Source of the DNA: Haliclystus octoradiatus
Taxonomy: Eukaryota; Cnidaria; Staurozoa; Stauromedusae; Haliclystidae
Length of the DNA stretch: 64,000 nucleotides
Reading direction: 5' to 3'
Assembly (NCBI GenBank): GCA_916610825.1
Contig: OU744449.1
Span: 27,688,728-27,752,727, forward strand
The notes under the pieces are model-generated. The model ran no database searches and had not been told where the DNA came from. It was given only the letters and a program-made list of their open reading frames with translations. The stretch's first letter is position 1. Every line of letters begins with the position of its first letter. Shown in pieces: positions 22,322 through 50,500 of the stretch. The position numbers and the translations under genes are program-made.

Positions 22322-24906
22322 CTTCAGAAACTCAAACCTATATAGAACATAAGAAAATATTGATTATCAAGCTTTGCAGACTTTATAATACTTCATTTTA
22401 ACTATCTCATTAAGATCAAAGCATTTCAACTTTGCGTTTGACTGATGTTTTACATTTGGAGGTTAAATAAATTTTTTATCAACACTGAAGTTGTTGAAAT
22501 AACATCATTACTTTTAAATAAACGGATATAATTCTAATTAACGTGTAAAAACCTAATTAAGTAAGAATTTCTTACCTAGCCTGCGTATAATTGACAATCT
22601 TCCTAAGTAACACTGAAAAATAGGATACTTAGTATATACAGAAGTGTTCTATATATGTCCAGCTATATACGTCTTTTCGTTCCATCATTTGAGAGTTAAA
22701 TCACGATGAAGAATCTACAGCCTAATAAAAAACAGATTTCATCGTTGTTCCCCAGCTGTAAACATCTTTGCTTTGTTTATAACGGATTGTGAATAGGATA
22801 ATCATTGAAGACATAAGCAGACGATGTCATAACTACCATCAAATGACATCTAAATAAACCAACAGATGGAATGATAAACACAATTGTGGTCAAATCAAAA
22901 ACAATAAATCTTCATTTTTTAAAGACCTGTTCGGGACTTTCTGTCACACTATATAATATTTTACTGTTAACCGTAACGAAGTAAAATGTAAATTTCTTAT
23001 CATTTCTTAGATATAATAGGACAGTATTCTACTTCGATGAAAACATAGTATTCATAGAGATTGCATTGCCGCATCGATGTAATAGTATGTGCGGGAGTAT
23101 GTGTATAGCTTTAGACGTCTCTCGTTTGATTAGCCTGTCTTATAAGGCATTCCGTTGCTCACAGCAAATTTTACTCTCAACCAAGCGAGGGTTGTATTTG
23201 AATGAGGCTGTTCAAGTAACGACGTCGACATGGGTCAGCTCTCTCTATATATCTTTCAAAATAGAAAGCCAAACGGCAATATATTGATATAGCAGCATCA
23301 CGTGCAAAATGACATACCGTAAACTCAAATATAAATTCTGCTTCTCACGTATATACCCCCGTCTCTTCTTAACCTATACTCCCGTCATCCACAATTGGAA
23401 CGAGGCTTGAGCGAAGAAAGGAATGTATGTATGTATTTTTGTAGCACAATGGCTAACAGGCAAATGAACAAAGGAGGATATTATTAAATGTATCAATTTA
23501 CTTGCACTGCAGAGTTATGGCATTTGGAGATTTGCAGAAGGCTGGTGCTGAATGAAAAGTAAGAATTGAGTATCGTAATGTTAAGTTTGGAAGGCTCTAA
23601 ATTCGATAAGAACTTGAGTCAACGTGCTCTATACCATCTCAGTTAATCTCCCCTTTGAGATAACAACATCAAAAGACAGACACCTGTCAATAACGGCCAT
23701 CATAAAAACACTGACCACTATAGACAGGTGATACATTTCGTTACGAGTTCATATCAATAGAATATTAGCTGTGACTTGATCTCTATATCAGATTTGATTG
23801 CAATCTTTATGATCAGACAAGATGTTGAATCTTCCATCAAGAATTATGATGCATTGTTGTATCTTAATTAATAATAAAATTTAAATTGTATTCAAATATG
23901 TTAATTGGACTAAGCATCGAAATGTTCATTATTTACAATTAAGTTTGCGGAAACCAACTGTACTCCTTCCATGGGGCTGATCTGATCTGACAAGTGGTTC
24001 ATCCCGACCAAGGGACCCGTCATGCACAGAGCCTAAATAAGTCACGCTCTGAAAAGACTGAAAAGAATGAATGCAAGGCAGCACAACGGATGATATTGTG
24101 AAATTTTGTGAAATATATATGTTGCATCGTTCACATATCGTGTAATCCAAAGATTTTGAATGTGTAGCTGTGGTTTATCTTGTAATCACATGAATTGTGA
24201 TCGCCTTGGTGTCAATGGATTCTATCAATTTATTAAAGTATTATACTCTCTGTCATACTTTAGATGTTTTCAAAATTAAATGAGTCTATTGTTAACATCT
24301 ATTTTTCTCCCATCAGCTGCAGTCGCCAATTTTAAGCTTATGAATCGCGTCATGATCTTCTAGCTATGAAGTTATCTTACAATAACACAGTAGGCCTACA
24401 ACATCATTTTATAATGATAACAATACCGTTATTGTTGTGTAGATTTAAGATCACAGACTTGAAGAGAATCGATGGAGGATGCAGTTTTCAAAGAATCTCT
24501 CTTCATGTTGCGTTTACATATTATAAAAACATCTCTGACTTTTATATAGAAAAACAGTCAGTCGATGACAAGCTCAAGTGAATACTTCGATGGTCTCATT
24601 GACTTCAAGGAGGAGAGTAGCATGTTATATTTCTTGGTGGATTAAAATTAGTAAAAAAGAAACATTTATGAACAGCAGACCTATCAGTTGTGAAATCTTT
24701 GATATTTACAATAGAGTGGAGAAAGTGGAGAATATTTAGTTACATAAAACATCTGTTAACTCGTGCGTGGTTTGCTTTCGAGAATTTTGTTTGGATTCGA
24801 AGTATTTTGATTAGAAGACCTAAACTGGAGTTTATGTTATACCATTTTTAATTTTATAAAGATGAAAAAACTTTGAACATCATATAAAGTAATCAGAGTG
24901 TATACA
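22322..24906. other. Divergent intergenic region
   Basis: Separates the start codons of the minus-strand receptor (22321) and the plus-strand membrane-protein gene (24907), so it should hold both promoters. I see a tRNA-like SINE head fragment near 23620-23655 (gagataacaac... ctcagttaatctcccc) and a TA-MITE relic near 23680-23760. No convincing additional coding exon. Confidence 0.55.
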
Positions 24907-27900
24907 ATGAATTTGTATTGGATATCTATATTTTTATTTTTACAATTTTCAAATGAAACGTTAGCAAAAGGTTAGTATACAATTTACAAATTATTATTTA
25001 ATTTTGATGATTCATAAAAGTAAAAAAGCATTCAATAAGCAATTATAACAACATTGAAACAACAACAAAAAGTATTTAGAACTGTAACCATTTTGTATTA
25101 TATATAGATAAGAATTTTGAAAGTCACACTCAATGACTATGTATTGTTGTTATGTTATCAATTGCGCTTAAAAGTTAATTTCATTTGAAGGCAGATTTAA
25201 CAAATGCAGTTATATAGAAACATTTTGATTTAATAATAAATATTAGAAACATTTATTTAAAGTTAAAACTAATTAGTTTACGAATTTTACAAAGCTAAAA
25301 TATGGATTTAAAGAGCATTAATGAACCAAGGAATGTTACAAGGTTAAGCTTAGCTATCAATTTAGATCATATCAATTGAGATCATTTCAACTTTCCCACA
25401 ATAATTTACATCGTACAAGATAGAAATAAACTCAATATTTGTTTATAAAATCTTGATAAATAATTATTTATAAAGAGTCGAGTGATATAATAACTTCATA
25501 AACTAAAACAATATACATTTTAAGATGAGGAATACCCCTTTGTAAGAAAATTTATCTAACCAATAATTATAATAGTCATATCTTTATAATTTATGTAACC
25601 GTTTATGTGAAAAAAGTAGCTATAGCTTATCAGTTTGAATCATTTTAAATCTTTACGTACACGAATGAAGATTACATAGGTCTACACATAATATTATTAC
25701 CATAACAAGGTTACTATATAATCGTACTGGTTAAACGTTATTTGATAGTTGAATAAATTAAATGAAATAACAATGATGTAATTATTTAGCTTACAGCAAG
25801 AGCTTTGCTGTTTGATAAAACCCATTGTGGCTTTTAATTAAGATTATTTACAGTATTCTGAACTTTAAATGTGCCACATTTTTTAACTTGAATATCAGAT
25901 CGTTCTTTTTATTCGAAATAGTCGATTTGATTTGAGTAAAAAATAATTCATATAAAATTTAATATGATAATTTTTTAGTTTTTAGTTCTTGTTACCTTAC
26001 AGCGTGCAATTCTGATAAAGACTGCGGGTTTAATTCACAGTGTCTGTCATCCCAATGCCGTTGCAAAGGCAACTATTCGAGTCAAGAAGATGGCGTAAAC
26101 TGTACACATGGTAAGTTGCAACATTAATTATCGTCAGATTCCTATGTAGCAGAGTAAATGATATGCATGATAATATAGCATTATTAATTATTGAATTAAT
26201 TAATTAATCAATATTTGTTAATAATTAATTATTTCTATTTTAGGCAGCCAATATTTAACTTAATTTGTCTTGACGAAAATAGTAACTATTTTATTGGTTA
26301 CGCTTTTACAGATATTTGTGGATTGAAAGACTGTAGGCAATGCCTGAATGAAGTCAAATGTAAACGGTAAGTTATTGTCTGTATCATCGAGTTCCTTGAT
26401 ATAATTATGTGCTCCGCGTTCGATACATTTAAAAGTAAACGTGACCGGTATTAATCATTGATGGCTCTCGTATTGTCACAAACACCTGTAGGTCACATTG
26501 TCAGGGTAGCTCTTAACTTTTACACGCATTTGCAAGACGAAATAATATTTATCGTTTTCTTAATATGAAATTCAGCCAACAGAATTTTGATGATACGACA
26601 TCAAATTGTAAATGTTAACACACTAAAACATGTTATAGCGATCGCCTCTATTATACAGGGGCCACCTGTCTATAGTGGTCACTCTTGGTACGTCTAATAT
26701 AGAATTTTCTATTGAATCAACCCTGTATAAAAGTCACCTGCGTATAGTGGTCAGTGTTTCTACATCTCAAAGATTGATGTTACATATACTGCTAATATGA
26801 ACTTGTGTTTGCCAACTAGTATGTAACATGATGTAATATGTCATTCCTTATAGATGTCGGTACGCGTTATCAGACTCAACATCCGAATGCCTATCATCTT
26901 GTAATGGCGATTTACATTTTGAAATCAATAACGAAAGAGAGGGCTTGATATGTACAGAAGGTATGCAAATTCCATATGGTAATTTTTCAACCATTATAAG
27001 TAAAATTAATTATAGAGTAAATGAAGAAGTGATCCTTAACTCAGGTAAAGGTCACGACCGACAGGTAAATCAAAATAGCTAACTTCTTGTGTTGTGTTTT
27101 TATTTTAGCAAACAAAATACCTGATAAGGATGATGACATTTCTTACGTATTGATCGCAGTAATCGCCGTCTTATTTATATCGATTGTCGTAGTCGTAGTT
27201 ATCACCGTTTATTTATGTTGCCGATACAAAAGATCTCAGTCAAGGTATACTAATCAATTCTTTAAATTTTGTTGTCCGTTAATGATGCAGGTCGTTTTTA
27301 CTCAATTGAAAATGGCGCTGTGACGAAGCTTCGAAATTTTGGTCGATGAAGAACAAGTTTAAAGTTCTGATAAGTTCTGATGAGAAATGAAAAGATATTT
27401 CGTCGAGGAATAGGCTACCTTACCGCTCCTCAAAATTTATCAAAACAACATGAAAATTTGAAACGTTATCCAAAATAAAACCTCTATTGATTCAAGTCAA
27501 TCTAGATCTTATAGACGGCTGATATGAACAGGTGGCCGTTATGAACAGGTTTGAGGTTATAATTTGATTTTAACTGTATCGATTGTTTAATTGGACAGAG
27601 ATGACGAGAATACAATGGGAACAGAAGGAGAATTAAGAAAGCGTAATTCAGATGATTTTCAGCCAGCAGTAGAAGTCATTGAAAATAAACAGGTAAGCAG
27701 TTACTCTGAATAAATTAAATATGACATATCTCAACAGAACATTAGCGTCGTAGCCACTCTAAGCCAATCAGATTGATAGAATCAATTTCGTTATTATACA
27801 ATATATATTAGTGTTATTCGATATACTGTATTCTACTTGGCTGGTACGAACCAATAAGAATTATTTGTACAATAAATTGAGCAATTATAAACTGTTTGCC

Positions 27901-30316
27901 GTTCTTAGTTGGATTATTTAATGCATAAGAGATGCGTAATGAGACAAGAGAACGGCATCAGTAGTCACAAGCCGGCGATGATTTCAGAATTTCGAGCGAG
28001 CGTCTTATATAGCATCTCGGATGTTACAATTTAGTTATTGTGATACAATACTGTACGATGTAGATTACGAATGTTTCTTAATTATTTTGTAGGCAATCAA
28101 TGAAAGTGAAAATCTGAACAGTAAGTTAATGATGAGTTTATCATTAGGCCTGATTTTGGACTTTGTATAGCTATGAAATTAGATACAAAATCACAAGGAA
28201 TAGTGAATCGCGAAATTAACGCCGTAGGGAATTATAGTCAAAACCAAGAGATAAGGAGTGAATTTGGCTAGTTGGCTGGTTGGCTAGTTGTAAATTGCAA
28301 TGAGAGATCACCTGTAGGAATTTTGTTATTATAGTTTCATATAGTTGACTTTGGATGGTGTACATAAGATATTACGATGATAAAAATTCTGCACTGATCA
28401 GAACCGGGGGTCAGAAATAAGAAATATAAGCTTTATTAGATGCGCATGTGCGTACTGATATATAAATGACAATGATATAATAATATTTTACAAAACCAGT
28501 TTTTCAGGTTTTTAAATTTAAAAAGAGCATTTGATTTTGAAGAAAAGTTTATCCAAGAAAGAATGCGTTACAATTGAAAACAATCACATTTAAAATAAAT
28601 TTAAATCCGTAATATAGTTTTGTCTCTAGCGATCAAAACGCTGCTGAATAGATTTCGCGTCAAAATAAATGATATTGCGTGTTTTTGATTTTAGTTTCTA
28701 CACAAGCGCCAGTAATAACACGGGAAACATTTGATGACCTTCATCATGAAATGCAAGTTTACATACCAAATCTAGAAGATCTTCTTGATGACGTCATGCA
28801 AAAACGAAGACGGTTCGAAGAAGATCTTGCTGCGTTAGACGGGATCGGATATGCCAGTCTACAAATCCAAAAGTTAGATAAAGTGGCTAGTGATTTAAAT
28901 GCAGTTTGTAATTTATTAGAAAGAAAAATAGCTGATATACAAATCAAAGAACAAGATGCTATGTTATTAAAATGGGCCAGGCAAATGATTGATCCGAAAT
29001 TACATTGGAACAAACAGGTGAGGACAGACGATAATAAACGGATTATCCGATTGTAATTTTCAATCTGCATTTCACACTAAGTCTACAAAGGAAAATCTAT
29101 AATGTGCGGAGATGTATCAACAATGTTGCAATGTTTGCCCATGCAGTCGAACGTAGTTGGATGGTCGATAATTGATCCTAATTGCCGTCTCAACTGGTCG
29201 AACGTTGGAATAAAGTTGGATCGTTTGCTCGGGCAAATTCTTCATTTTTGATTCACTGAGGTTTAGGTTCTAGGTCACCCCATTAGAGAGTTTCAGATTG
29301 CATGAACGACGACGTTAGAAGGGTGCGCAGTGCGTCTGCGCATCTCTTTGGGGAATCACCTCTGTGCAAGAACCGTTCACGTGAACGGTTCATGAGCAAT
29401 CTATCGTCGTCGTGAACGATAGCGAAGCTCAACTTTGAAATACGACAAATATAGCATAGAAAGTGCATTCAATACAATCTTAGTACTGCTATATCAATCA
29501 GATATGCAGTGAATTCTTTTTCTATCAGAATTTATTGATAAATACACTTAAAAAATATATACTACCTTTGGCTACATAAACATGTTGAAAACAACACCAT
29601 AAGGTTTAAAGTAAGCTGAGGTTTGATTATTTTGACATGGAATTATAGATTTTGTTCTTGTTGAAACTTGAAGTTTAAAATACAGAATTAAATTATATTT
29701 CTACCGCTGTTTGTTGTATGTTATTTGAATAAGATTTGGCCGAAATGATTTTGTTCCTTTAGTCTTTATTTACAACATTAGTTGATTATTTCATTTAAAC
29801 ATGATTTAAAAGAAATCTTCTTCCAATGATGTTTCATTAACGATTGCTTTAGACCTTTGCAATATGTAGCGTTGTTTTATCTTCAAAATCCATAACATAC
29901 AAAATGCGTATTCGCCAGATTGACATTATCAAAATGATGGTTTTCATGTTTTGCAATGAAATGGAACTGCCGTCGATGGCCAAAATAATCTGAAATGTAA
30001 ACTGCGTGAGTACGACGATCAGAACAGGAAGTTGTAAATGACGTGATCCTACCGTCGTCGTTCAACGAGATCTGAAACTCCCTATTATCTTTTTATCGGC
30101 GACTATACAGTAAGGCTACTAACACACGTATAACAAATTCGGACACGCAGTGACGCACGTAGAAGCTACTCTAACATCATACCTTCCAAAATTATACGTT
30201 TTCATCGAACTTCAATTTTCATAATAATGACGATCAGTAATTTGTTTGCTTTTTTGCAGAGGAAATCATTTACATCATTTCTTCCAGAGCAACAGCCATC
30301 CTTTGAAATTGTTTAA
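24907..30316 (+). CDS. Single-pass membrane protein: Cys-rich ectodomain, coiled-coil tail, PDZ-type C-terminus; 323 aa
   Basis: Nine in-phase exons: 24907-24970, 26003-26110, 26312-26366, 26854-26960, 27109-27244, 27599-27692, 28093-28120, 28695-29017, 30260-30316. A signal peptide (MNLYWISIFLFLQFS) is followed by an EGF/EB-like module (six Cys, about residues 22-56), then a second Cys-rich stretch (CGLKDCRQC...CRY...C..C, about 58-110). The transmembrane helix (YVLIAVIAVLFISIVVVVVI, about 124-148) ends in a CCRYKR stop-transfer signal. The cytoplasmic part is acidic, with predicted helices or coiled coil at about 200-295, and ends in FEIV, which fits a class II PDZ ligand. No kinase or enzyme motif. 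Topology suggests an adhesion or signalling receptor. I do not recognise the family; it may be lineage-specific. Confidence 0.8.
26618..26800. mobile_element. Diverged TA-MITE family copy
   Basis: Contains tgttatagcgatcgcctcta, ggggccacctgtctatagtg, ttgaatcaaccctgtataaa and tatagtggtcagtgtttcta in family order. Ends are degraded. Inside an intron of the plus-strand membrane-protein gene. Confidence 0.65.
29296..29432. repeat. Inverted repeat with a perfect 20-bp palindrome
   Basis: AACCGTTCACGTGAACGGTT at 29371-29390 is a perfect palindrome. It is flanked by a wider inverted pair, atgaacgacgacg near 29300 and cgtcgtcgtgaacgat near 29404. It is in the last intron of the plus-strand membrane-protein gene. 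Probably a small MITE. Confidence 0.6.
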
Positions 30317-30939
30317 GAAACAAACACTGCACTGCTGTTATCCTTAATATAAATACGCTACTCAATAATGATGTTGGTTGGCCGGGGGCTCATTTCAAAA
30401 CAGTCCATCGGATACATCGGATACATCGGATACCAGCCTATCGAAACAGCCATTTAACGTATTAAAGGCGAACAATTTCTCTGCTTCTCTACTCTACACA
30501 AGGAAAAACAATCGTTTCCTCTCTCCGACCTTCAAGTTTCGTAGAGCAAATTTAAGATTTATATACTGTCATTCGATGAAATCTTATGATTGAGACACTT
30601 TGATAAAGAACGTGGACAATTTGAATGCAATTTTGTAAAAAACATAATTATATAGTATATAGAATTCAAAACAAATTATTGTAATTAAATAGATATTGAT
30701 AAATTACTTTGATTAAAAATCAATTAAAAATTAATTAATATTAGCCATAGTATAAAGTAAATTGAAAAATCATTAAATGTGTTTAATATGGATTTAATCT
30801 TGATCTGATCATATCAATTTGGATTAATTTTATGAACTCTTATCTGAAAGTAATTGTGAAGCACCATTGGGTGATATTGCCCTATCGAAGTGCCAGCATT
30901 TCACTGAACTTATTTCCAAAGGTAAATAGTACCTATTGG

Positions 30940-31112
30940 CAGGGTCAGACATAATAAGAATCCTGGAATCCTAGATTCCGGAAGGATAAAACAAATTCAG
31001 AAGAAAATTGATATTTTAATGATTCATTGGTCAAATTTCAACGAAAAAATTCAGAAGAAAATGTTGAAATGTCTCTAGGATTCCAGAAGGCTGAAACTTT
31101 TGTCGGACCTTG
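30940..31112. mobile_element. CAGGGTC hAT-like MITE, intact copy, 173 bp
   Basis: Ends CAGGGTCAGAC and GTCGGACCTTG are inverted repeats continuing through ggaatcctaga / tctaggattcc. They are flanked by a perfect 8-bp duplication CCTATTGG (30932-30939, 31113-31120), as expected of hAT. Fragments of the family occur near 3891, 13035, 40520, 42083, 51100, 53540 and 60230. Confidence 0.88.
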
Positions 31113-31331
31113 CCTATTGGTGATCAAAAATAAAATAGAATTGATAGCAGGGCGCAGTTAAGGCGCAGCTCTTTCTAATTCAACCCTCTGGATTGTTTTG
31201 TCCACCAACCCGAATATTGTACTCCCTCATGCTCGAAAGTCAAGGCCAAGTTGAAAATGCGTGGATTTGAACCATACCTAATCAGTTCTGAGAAATTATC
31301 CAACTTGAGCAAATCCCACTTCAAAAGTAGG

Positions 31332-31604
31332 TTAGCTATAACTATCATAGCCATCTATTTATAGGAGTTCGGACACGCAACTTTTAGGGCTCGAAAATCA
31401 CCATCTTCGTGGTTTCGCTTTTGAACAAAAAAGTTTTCCGTATTCATGATATTATTTTCGCGCGCTTTGTTCAAATTTCGCGAGCCTGGATTTGACGGAG
31501 CGAAAATGGCGTCTATAAAATCACGTGACTTGGCATCTGTCTAATTGGAGCAAATGAAGGAGTGTCCGAACTCTTGTATATAGATGGCTTTGATAACTAT
31601 AGTT
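31332..31604. mobile_element. MITE with about 40-bp inverted ends
   Basis: Left end reads taactatcatagccatctat then ggagttcggacac. The right end is its inverse (gtgtccgaactc ... agatggct ... taactatag). It lies between two convergent genes. A related short inverted repeat is at 10301-10372. Confidence 0.7.
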
Positions 31605-31874
31605 GAATTAAGTGTGACCACTGAAACCACCGCAGTTCAATAATGTATAAACAACAGATTGTGTGACACAAAAAAGAAACGTTATCATAAAAATACACGT
31701 TGTGATTGATTTGGCAAGAAAATATGCACATCAACCATCACTATAGATAGATACAATCAGTCAACGCATCATCCGTATACAAGACCAGATTATCTGATCA
31801 ACATTATCTTTTCTATAAATTCCATTAAATATTATTTTCTCTACAATGAATTCTATAACAATTAAAAAATAACA

Positions 31875-46456
<14,582 letters not shown>

Positions 46457-47594
46457 GACTCCGTGTCAGACTTTGTCCATTACCTCTCATTAAAACTTGT
46501 ATATCTCAAGCGCTAAGACAAGTATACGACTAAAATGTGGTCAATATCAATAATAAAGCAATAGCTTCATTTAAGAAATAATTTCTTTCCATTAAATGTC
46601 ATAAATTCGGGTTATTATGATAGTATTTTTCGTTTATTTTGATCATACGACGAAGTGATGAACTTTTCAATCAATCGAAGTTGTGTCACATTCGAGACGA
46701 GGTAGCCTCGTATTAAAAAAGATGGGATGTGACGTAATAGCAATAATCAGTAGTACTCTCAATACTACTTCTATACTAGGACAATTGAGTTTTGTGCCAA
46801 AGGCACCATCGAAATTGAAACAAATGCGATAAATATTTCACTATGAATAAATATTCAAATTCAACAAATCAGGTGTTTTTCAAAATTTGCAGGAAACAAA
46901 AAAATAATAATCATATCACTATGATCAAAGATCTCCATTGAAATATTGAGTAATCCGTGTGAGCAAAATCGGAAGACAAAATGTTCTCTACAACACTAAA
47001 AATGAAATGATAAAAATCCGTATAAGCTTAGAGATTTATCGAAGAACAATTTTTCGTCACTTTCACATCAGATTTTATAAAATAACCTGAAAGCTATATT
47101 TTAATTTTATGCTTCATTTAAACATTTTCAAGCTGATCAATTCTTCAAGATATTTCAAATAATTATGCGAATAACGTAAACTAGAAAACACAAAACAAAG
47201 TAATGATTTAATGTATATTCTTTTGCCTTTCATAAATTAAGGCATAATCGTCAAGTATATATATACAAACTATTTACATGTTTAAATAAAAAATTTACAT
47301 CCATTATTTTGAGCTTTAATAATTATATATGTACGAATGCTAATAGGAATAGCAATAAGAATTAGTTTGCGGTGCGATGTTTGTGATAAATTACACGTTA
47401 TTTATTTGATGAGAAAATTAATTACCGAAAAGTTTAGGGGAGCAAGATATATATTTCATAGATCCATTGTCAGAAAAAAATTATTCAAATGCGAGAAGAG
47501 GAACTGTAGATTATTATAGAGAGTCCTATGATTTGAATTTAGGTTGAGCGCACGAATATTGAACGTAAGATAACATCAAAGGTTCAAAAGTTCG
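46457..47594. other. Intergenic: CLEC16A promoter side / polycystin-like 3' UTR
   Basis: No further gene found. TTTATT at 47401-47406 is a candidate minus-strand poly(A) signal about 190 bases past the polycystin-like stop codon. The sequence next to 46456 must contain the CLEC16A 5' UTR and promoter, but I see no convincing TATA or initiator motif. Confidence 0.5.
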
Positions 47595-50500
47595 TCAAAG
47601 AGGGGTTTCGGTCAATGTTAAACCATACATTTGACTTCGAGTTTGTCTTTCCATGGCACCGTAAAATTCATCACGGCGTATTTCCTCGCGATCTTGTTCA
47701 GCTACCATATCTGCTAATGAGTGTGGTGGTCCACCATTACCATTAGCGTTACCGTTACCAGTATAATTCCATTGATCGTTAGTTGAGAATACACGTGATT
47801 GGACGAAGAGGTTTCCCTGTTGATTTTGAGTTTGGGTCGAAGCAGGGGTCGACGATATTTCAGAGAAACCAACATTTCCAATCTGAAAAATAAAATAAAT
47901 ATATAATTAATACAATTTGTCAAATAGAATCAAGGTGTAATTATTATTGTTCAAAACACGGACTATTAAATCAGCCCTTGTTCTGAGTGATATTAACTAT
48001 TTATCCGCCTCCATCATTCAGGACCATTATAACAGAAACGGCAACACGAATTAAGCACGGTTTCCATAAAGAATCGGAAGGCACCGGAGGTATACGATAC
48101 TTATACTTCTATGCCCGCAGCCACTGTTGATAAAATTCGAGCACACACGATATGAATGGAACGCAAATCGAAAGCATCCATCGCCGGTCCTCTCCTGAAA
48201 TCAAACATTGCCGCATGGTTTCACAAAAATAATTTCAAAATGAGGCTTATGATAATTTCTTCTTATAATGCAACATTAAAAAGGGCAATTGTTCAGGGAG
48301 CTTATAGCTACTAAGAGCTAAAAATGAACTGAAATCAATCAAACAAAAGCTTGATAGTCATCTTGTCTGTGAATGAAAGAAGTTTTAATTCTGTTTGTAT
48401 GATTGGACTTACTTTTCCAGTCATTCTTCTCCAGATATAAACCATTAGTAATCGATCTTTATTATCTGCTTGTCTTGGATATGAGCGATGGAAATCTTTG
48501 AATGCTAACGCACAAAATGCTGAGATGTAGGTTAGAATAACACCAATATACATTGAATACAACATAAAGTTCCATGTAATGGCATAGATATAATGATACG
48601 TTGAAAACCGCCAACGATTGTCCGATGACCAAGATAACAGAATTCGATCAAAGACCGAATCCAAGGGATTTTCACGATATCGATAACTGTCATCAAACAT
48701 CTGAAATAAACAACAAAATAAATTATAGTAAAAATAATAGTAATTACTTAACGCCTATAATATAAATTAATCAGGCGTTGTACTAGAGGGGACAGCCTCT
48801 CGCCGGGAAGAACATTTTGACTGTTGGGACATATCTGTTCTATTTCTTTATTTGAAAACAGTGCTCATAAGTGGAACGATCTACCGTCTACAATAAAGGA
48901 CGTGTCAAACAGGCCAACTTTCAAACGTCTCCTTGGGAAGCACTTACACGGAATAACATAATTAAGTTAATCAAATCGTTCTTCAAATATCTATCCTGTA
49001 AAGTATATTGTTGTAAAATTTTATTGTTATTATATGTATATCTATATATTTATAAATCAGTCTTGTGAAAAAAAGCTTTTAGCTTATTCAAGTCCTGAAT
49101 AAATGATGATGATGATGAATGATATTATATGTAATTGCTACAAGTCATCAGAGGTTCGGAGATGGCTTCGGTGGAATTTGAACACCAGAACGATCAGATT
49201 TCAGCTTTATATATGCCATGCTCAATACCATGCAATACCTGATCGATTTACACGTCCAGATAAAAGAGTAGGCCTAACTGTCTTATAAATATATAAAGTT
49301 TTACATCGATCTACTTACAGCGTATCCATAAGAAGTGAACCCAACAGCAAGCAAAGTGACAAAGAAAGCTGTCAGGAATAAATAGCCTACAGCTTTCTTG
49401 TAAGAGAATGATACGAGGACATAATTACGAAGCCAGCTCAACAGTTGGACAACCTGAAAATAAAAAAATGCACAACACAATTGTAAGAAAATTAACAAAG
49501 TCATCGAGTGAGGTTTTTGAGTTGACCAATCAGCATCTTACCTTGAACAAAATAAGAATGGCAATGATACCAAGTACAACAGTTACAGTGGCAGCCACAG
49601 CATCAGGAAGAGACGGTTCCCAATCAAGCGGATATCCACTTTTTAAATCCGATCTCATTTTTGCTAACATGGCAACTCGATATATAGATATAACAATATA
49701 AACCAATGATAGAATACACATGCCAAGTAAGAATATCATAGAATGTCGACGAATAGATATCTTGAATCCATATTTGAAAAATGAGATGATCAATTTCAAC
49801 CATAAATATAAAAAGATCAAAGAAGCGGCCACCTCACAGGCTAATTTGAAATAATCCAAATTTACAGAATATAATTCAGATACAATAATTCGAACTTCAA
49901 TTTTGGTAAATACAAAACCAGATAATGAATTTTCCATTAATAACGACACAACTGCATAAGTGTCTGTGATGTTACGATTATGTAATATCAAATCAATAAA
50001 AACAGCATTCGAATAGCTATCAATCCAGTTCAAATTCTTCAAAGTTGTCCATTCAGCCTTTGCACCAGCAAAATTATCATCAGAAAACGAATATAAGTAT
50101 CCTCGATCACTCGGATAGGATTGATATGTGCCCGATATCGTTCTCGATTCTCCGTTATCTGTTTTGTACGACCATGCAGGATTTTTTACAGCTCCCGAAC
50201 CTGAATGATACGCCACAGCCCAGTTACCATTTATGACGTCATTAGTTTGCTCACTGTTATCATCTAACAACACGTGACATGTGAGCTGACTTGATGGATC
50301 ACATGATACATTTGAACCAATCCGCAGTTGTCTTAGTTGAGCTGAGCCAATCATAGCCCATTCTTCATTCGGATTTGTTGTTGACTCAAGGAATGGCCAA
50401 AGAGTATTTTCAGACCACGACCAAAATTCTGAAGTGCTATAGAAAGAAAAACGAAAAAGAATTTTGAAAATTGTCAACATAATTTGTTGGCAGACTCTCA

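Larger units (their letters stand above)
30317..31874. other. Intergenic between convergent genes, transposon-rich
   Basis: The plus-strand membrane-protein gene ends at 30316 and CLEC16A ends at 31875 from the other side. The interval holds a three-fold tandem of catcggata near 30411, two MITEs (30940-31112 and 31332-31604), and tRNA-SINE-like sequence around 31190-31290 (tggatttgaaccat, reverse B box). No coding signal. Confidence 0.6.

Noticed and set aside
27370..27410. Fifth hammerhead-like site (ctgatgagaaat...atttcgtcg)
   Set aside because: It has CTGATGA and a possible stem II, but the required GAAA after the stem is replaced by GTCG and there is no GTH triplet.
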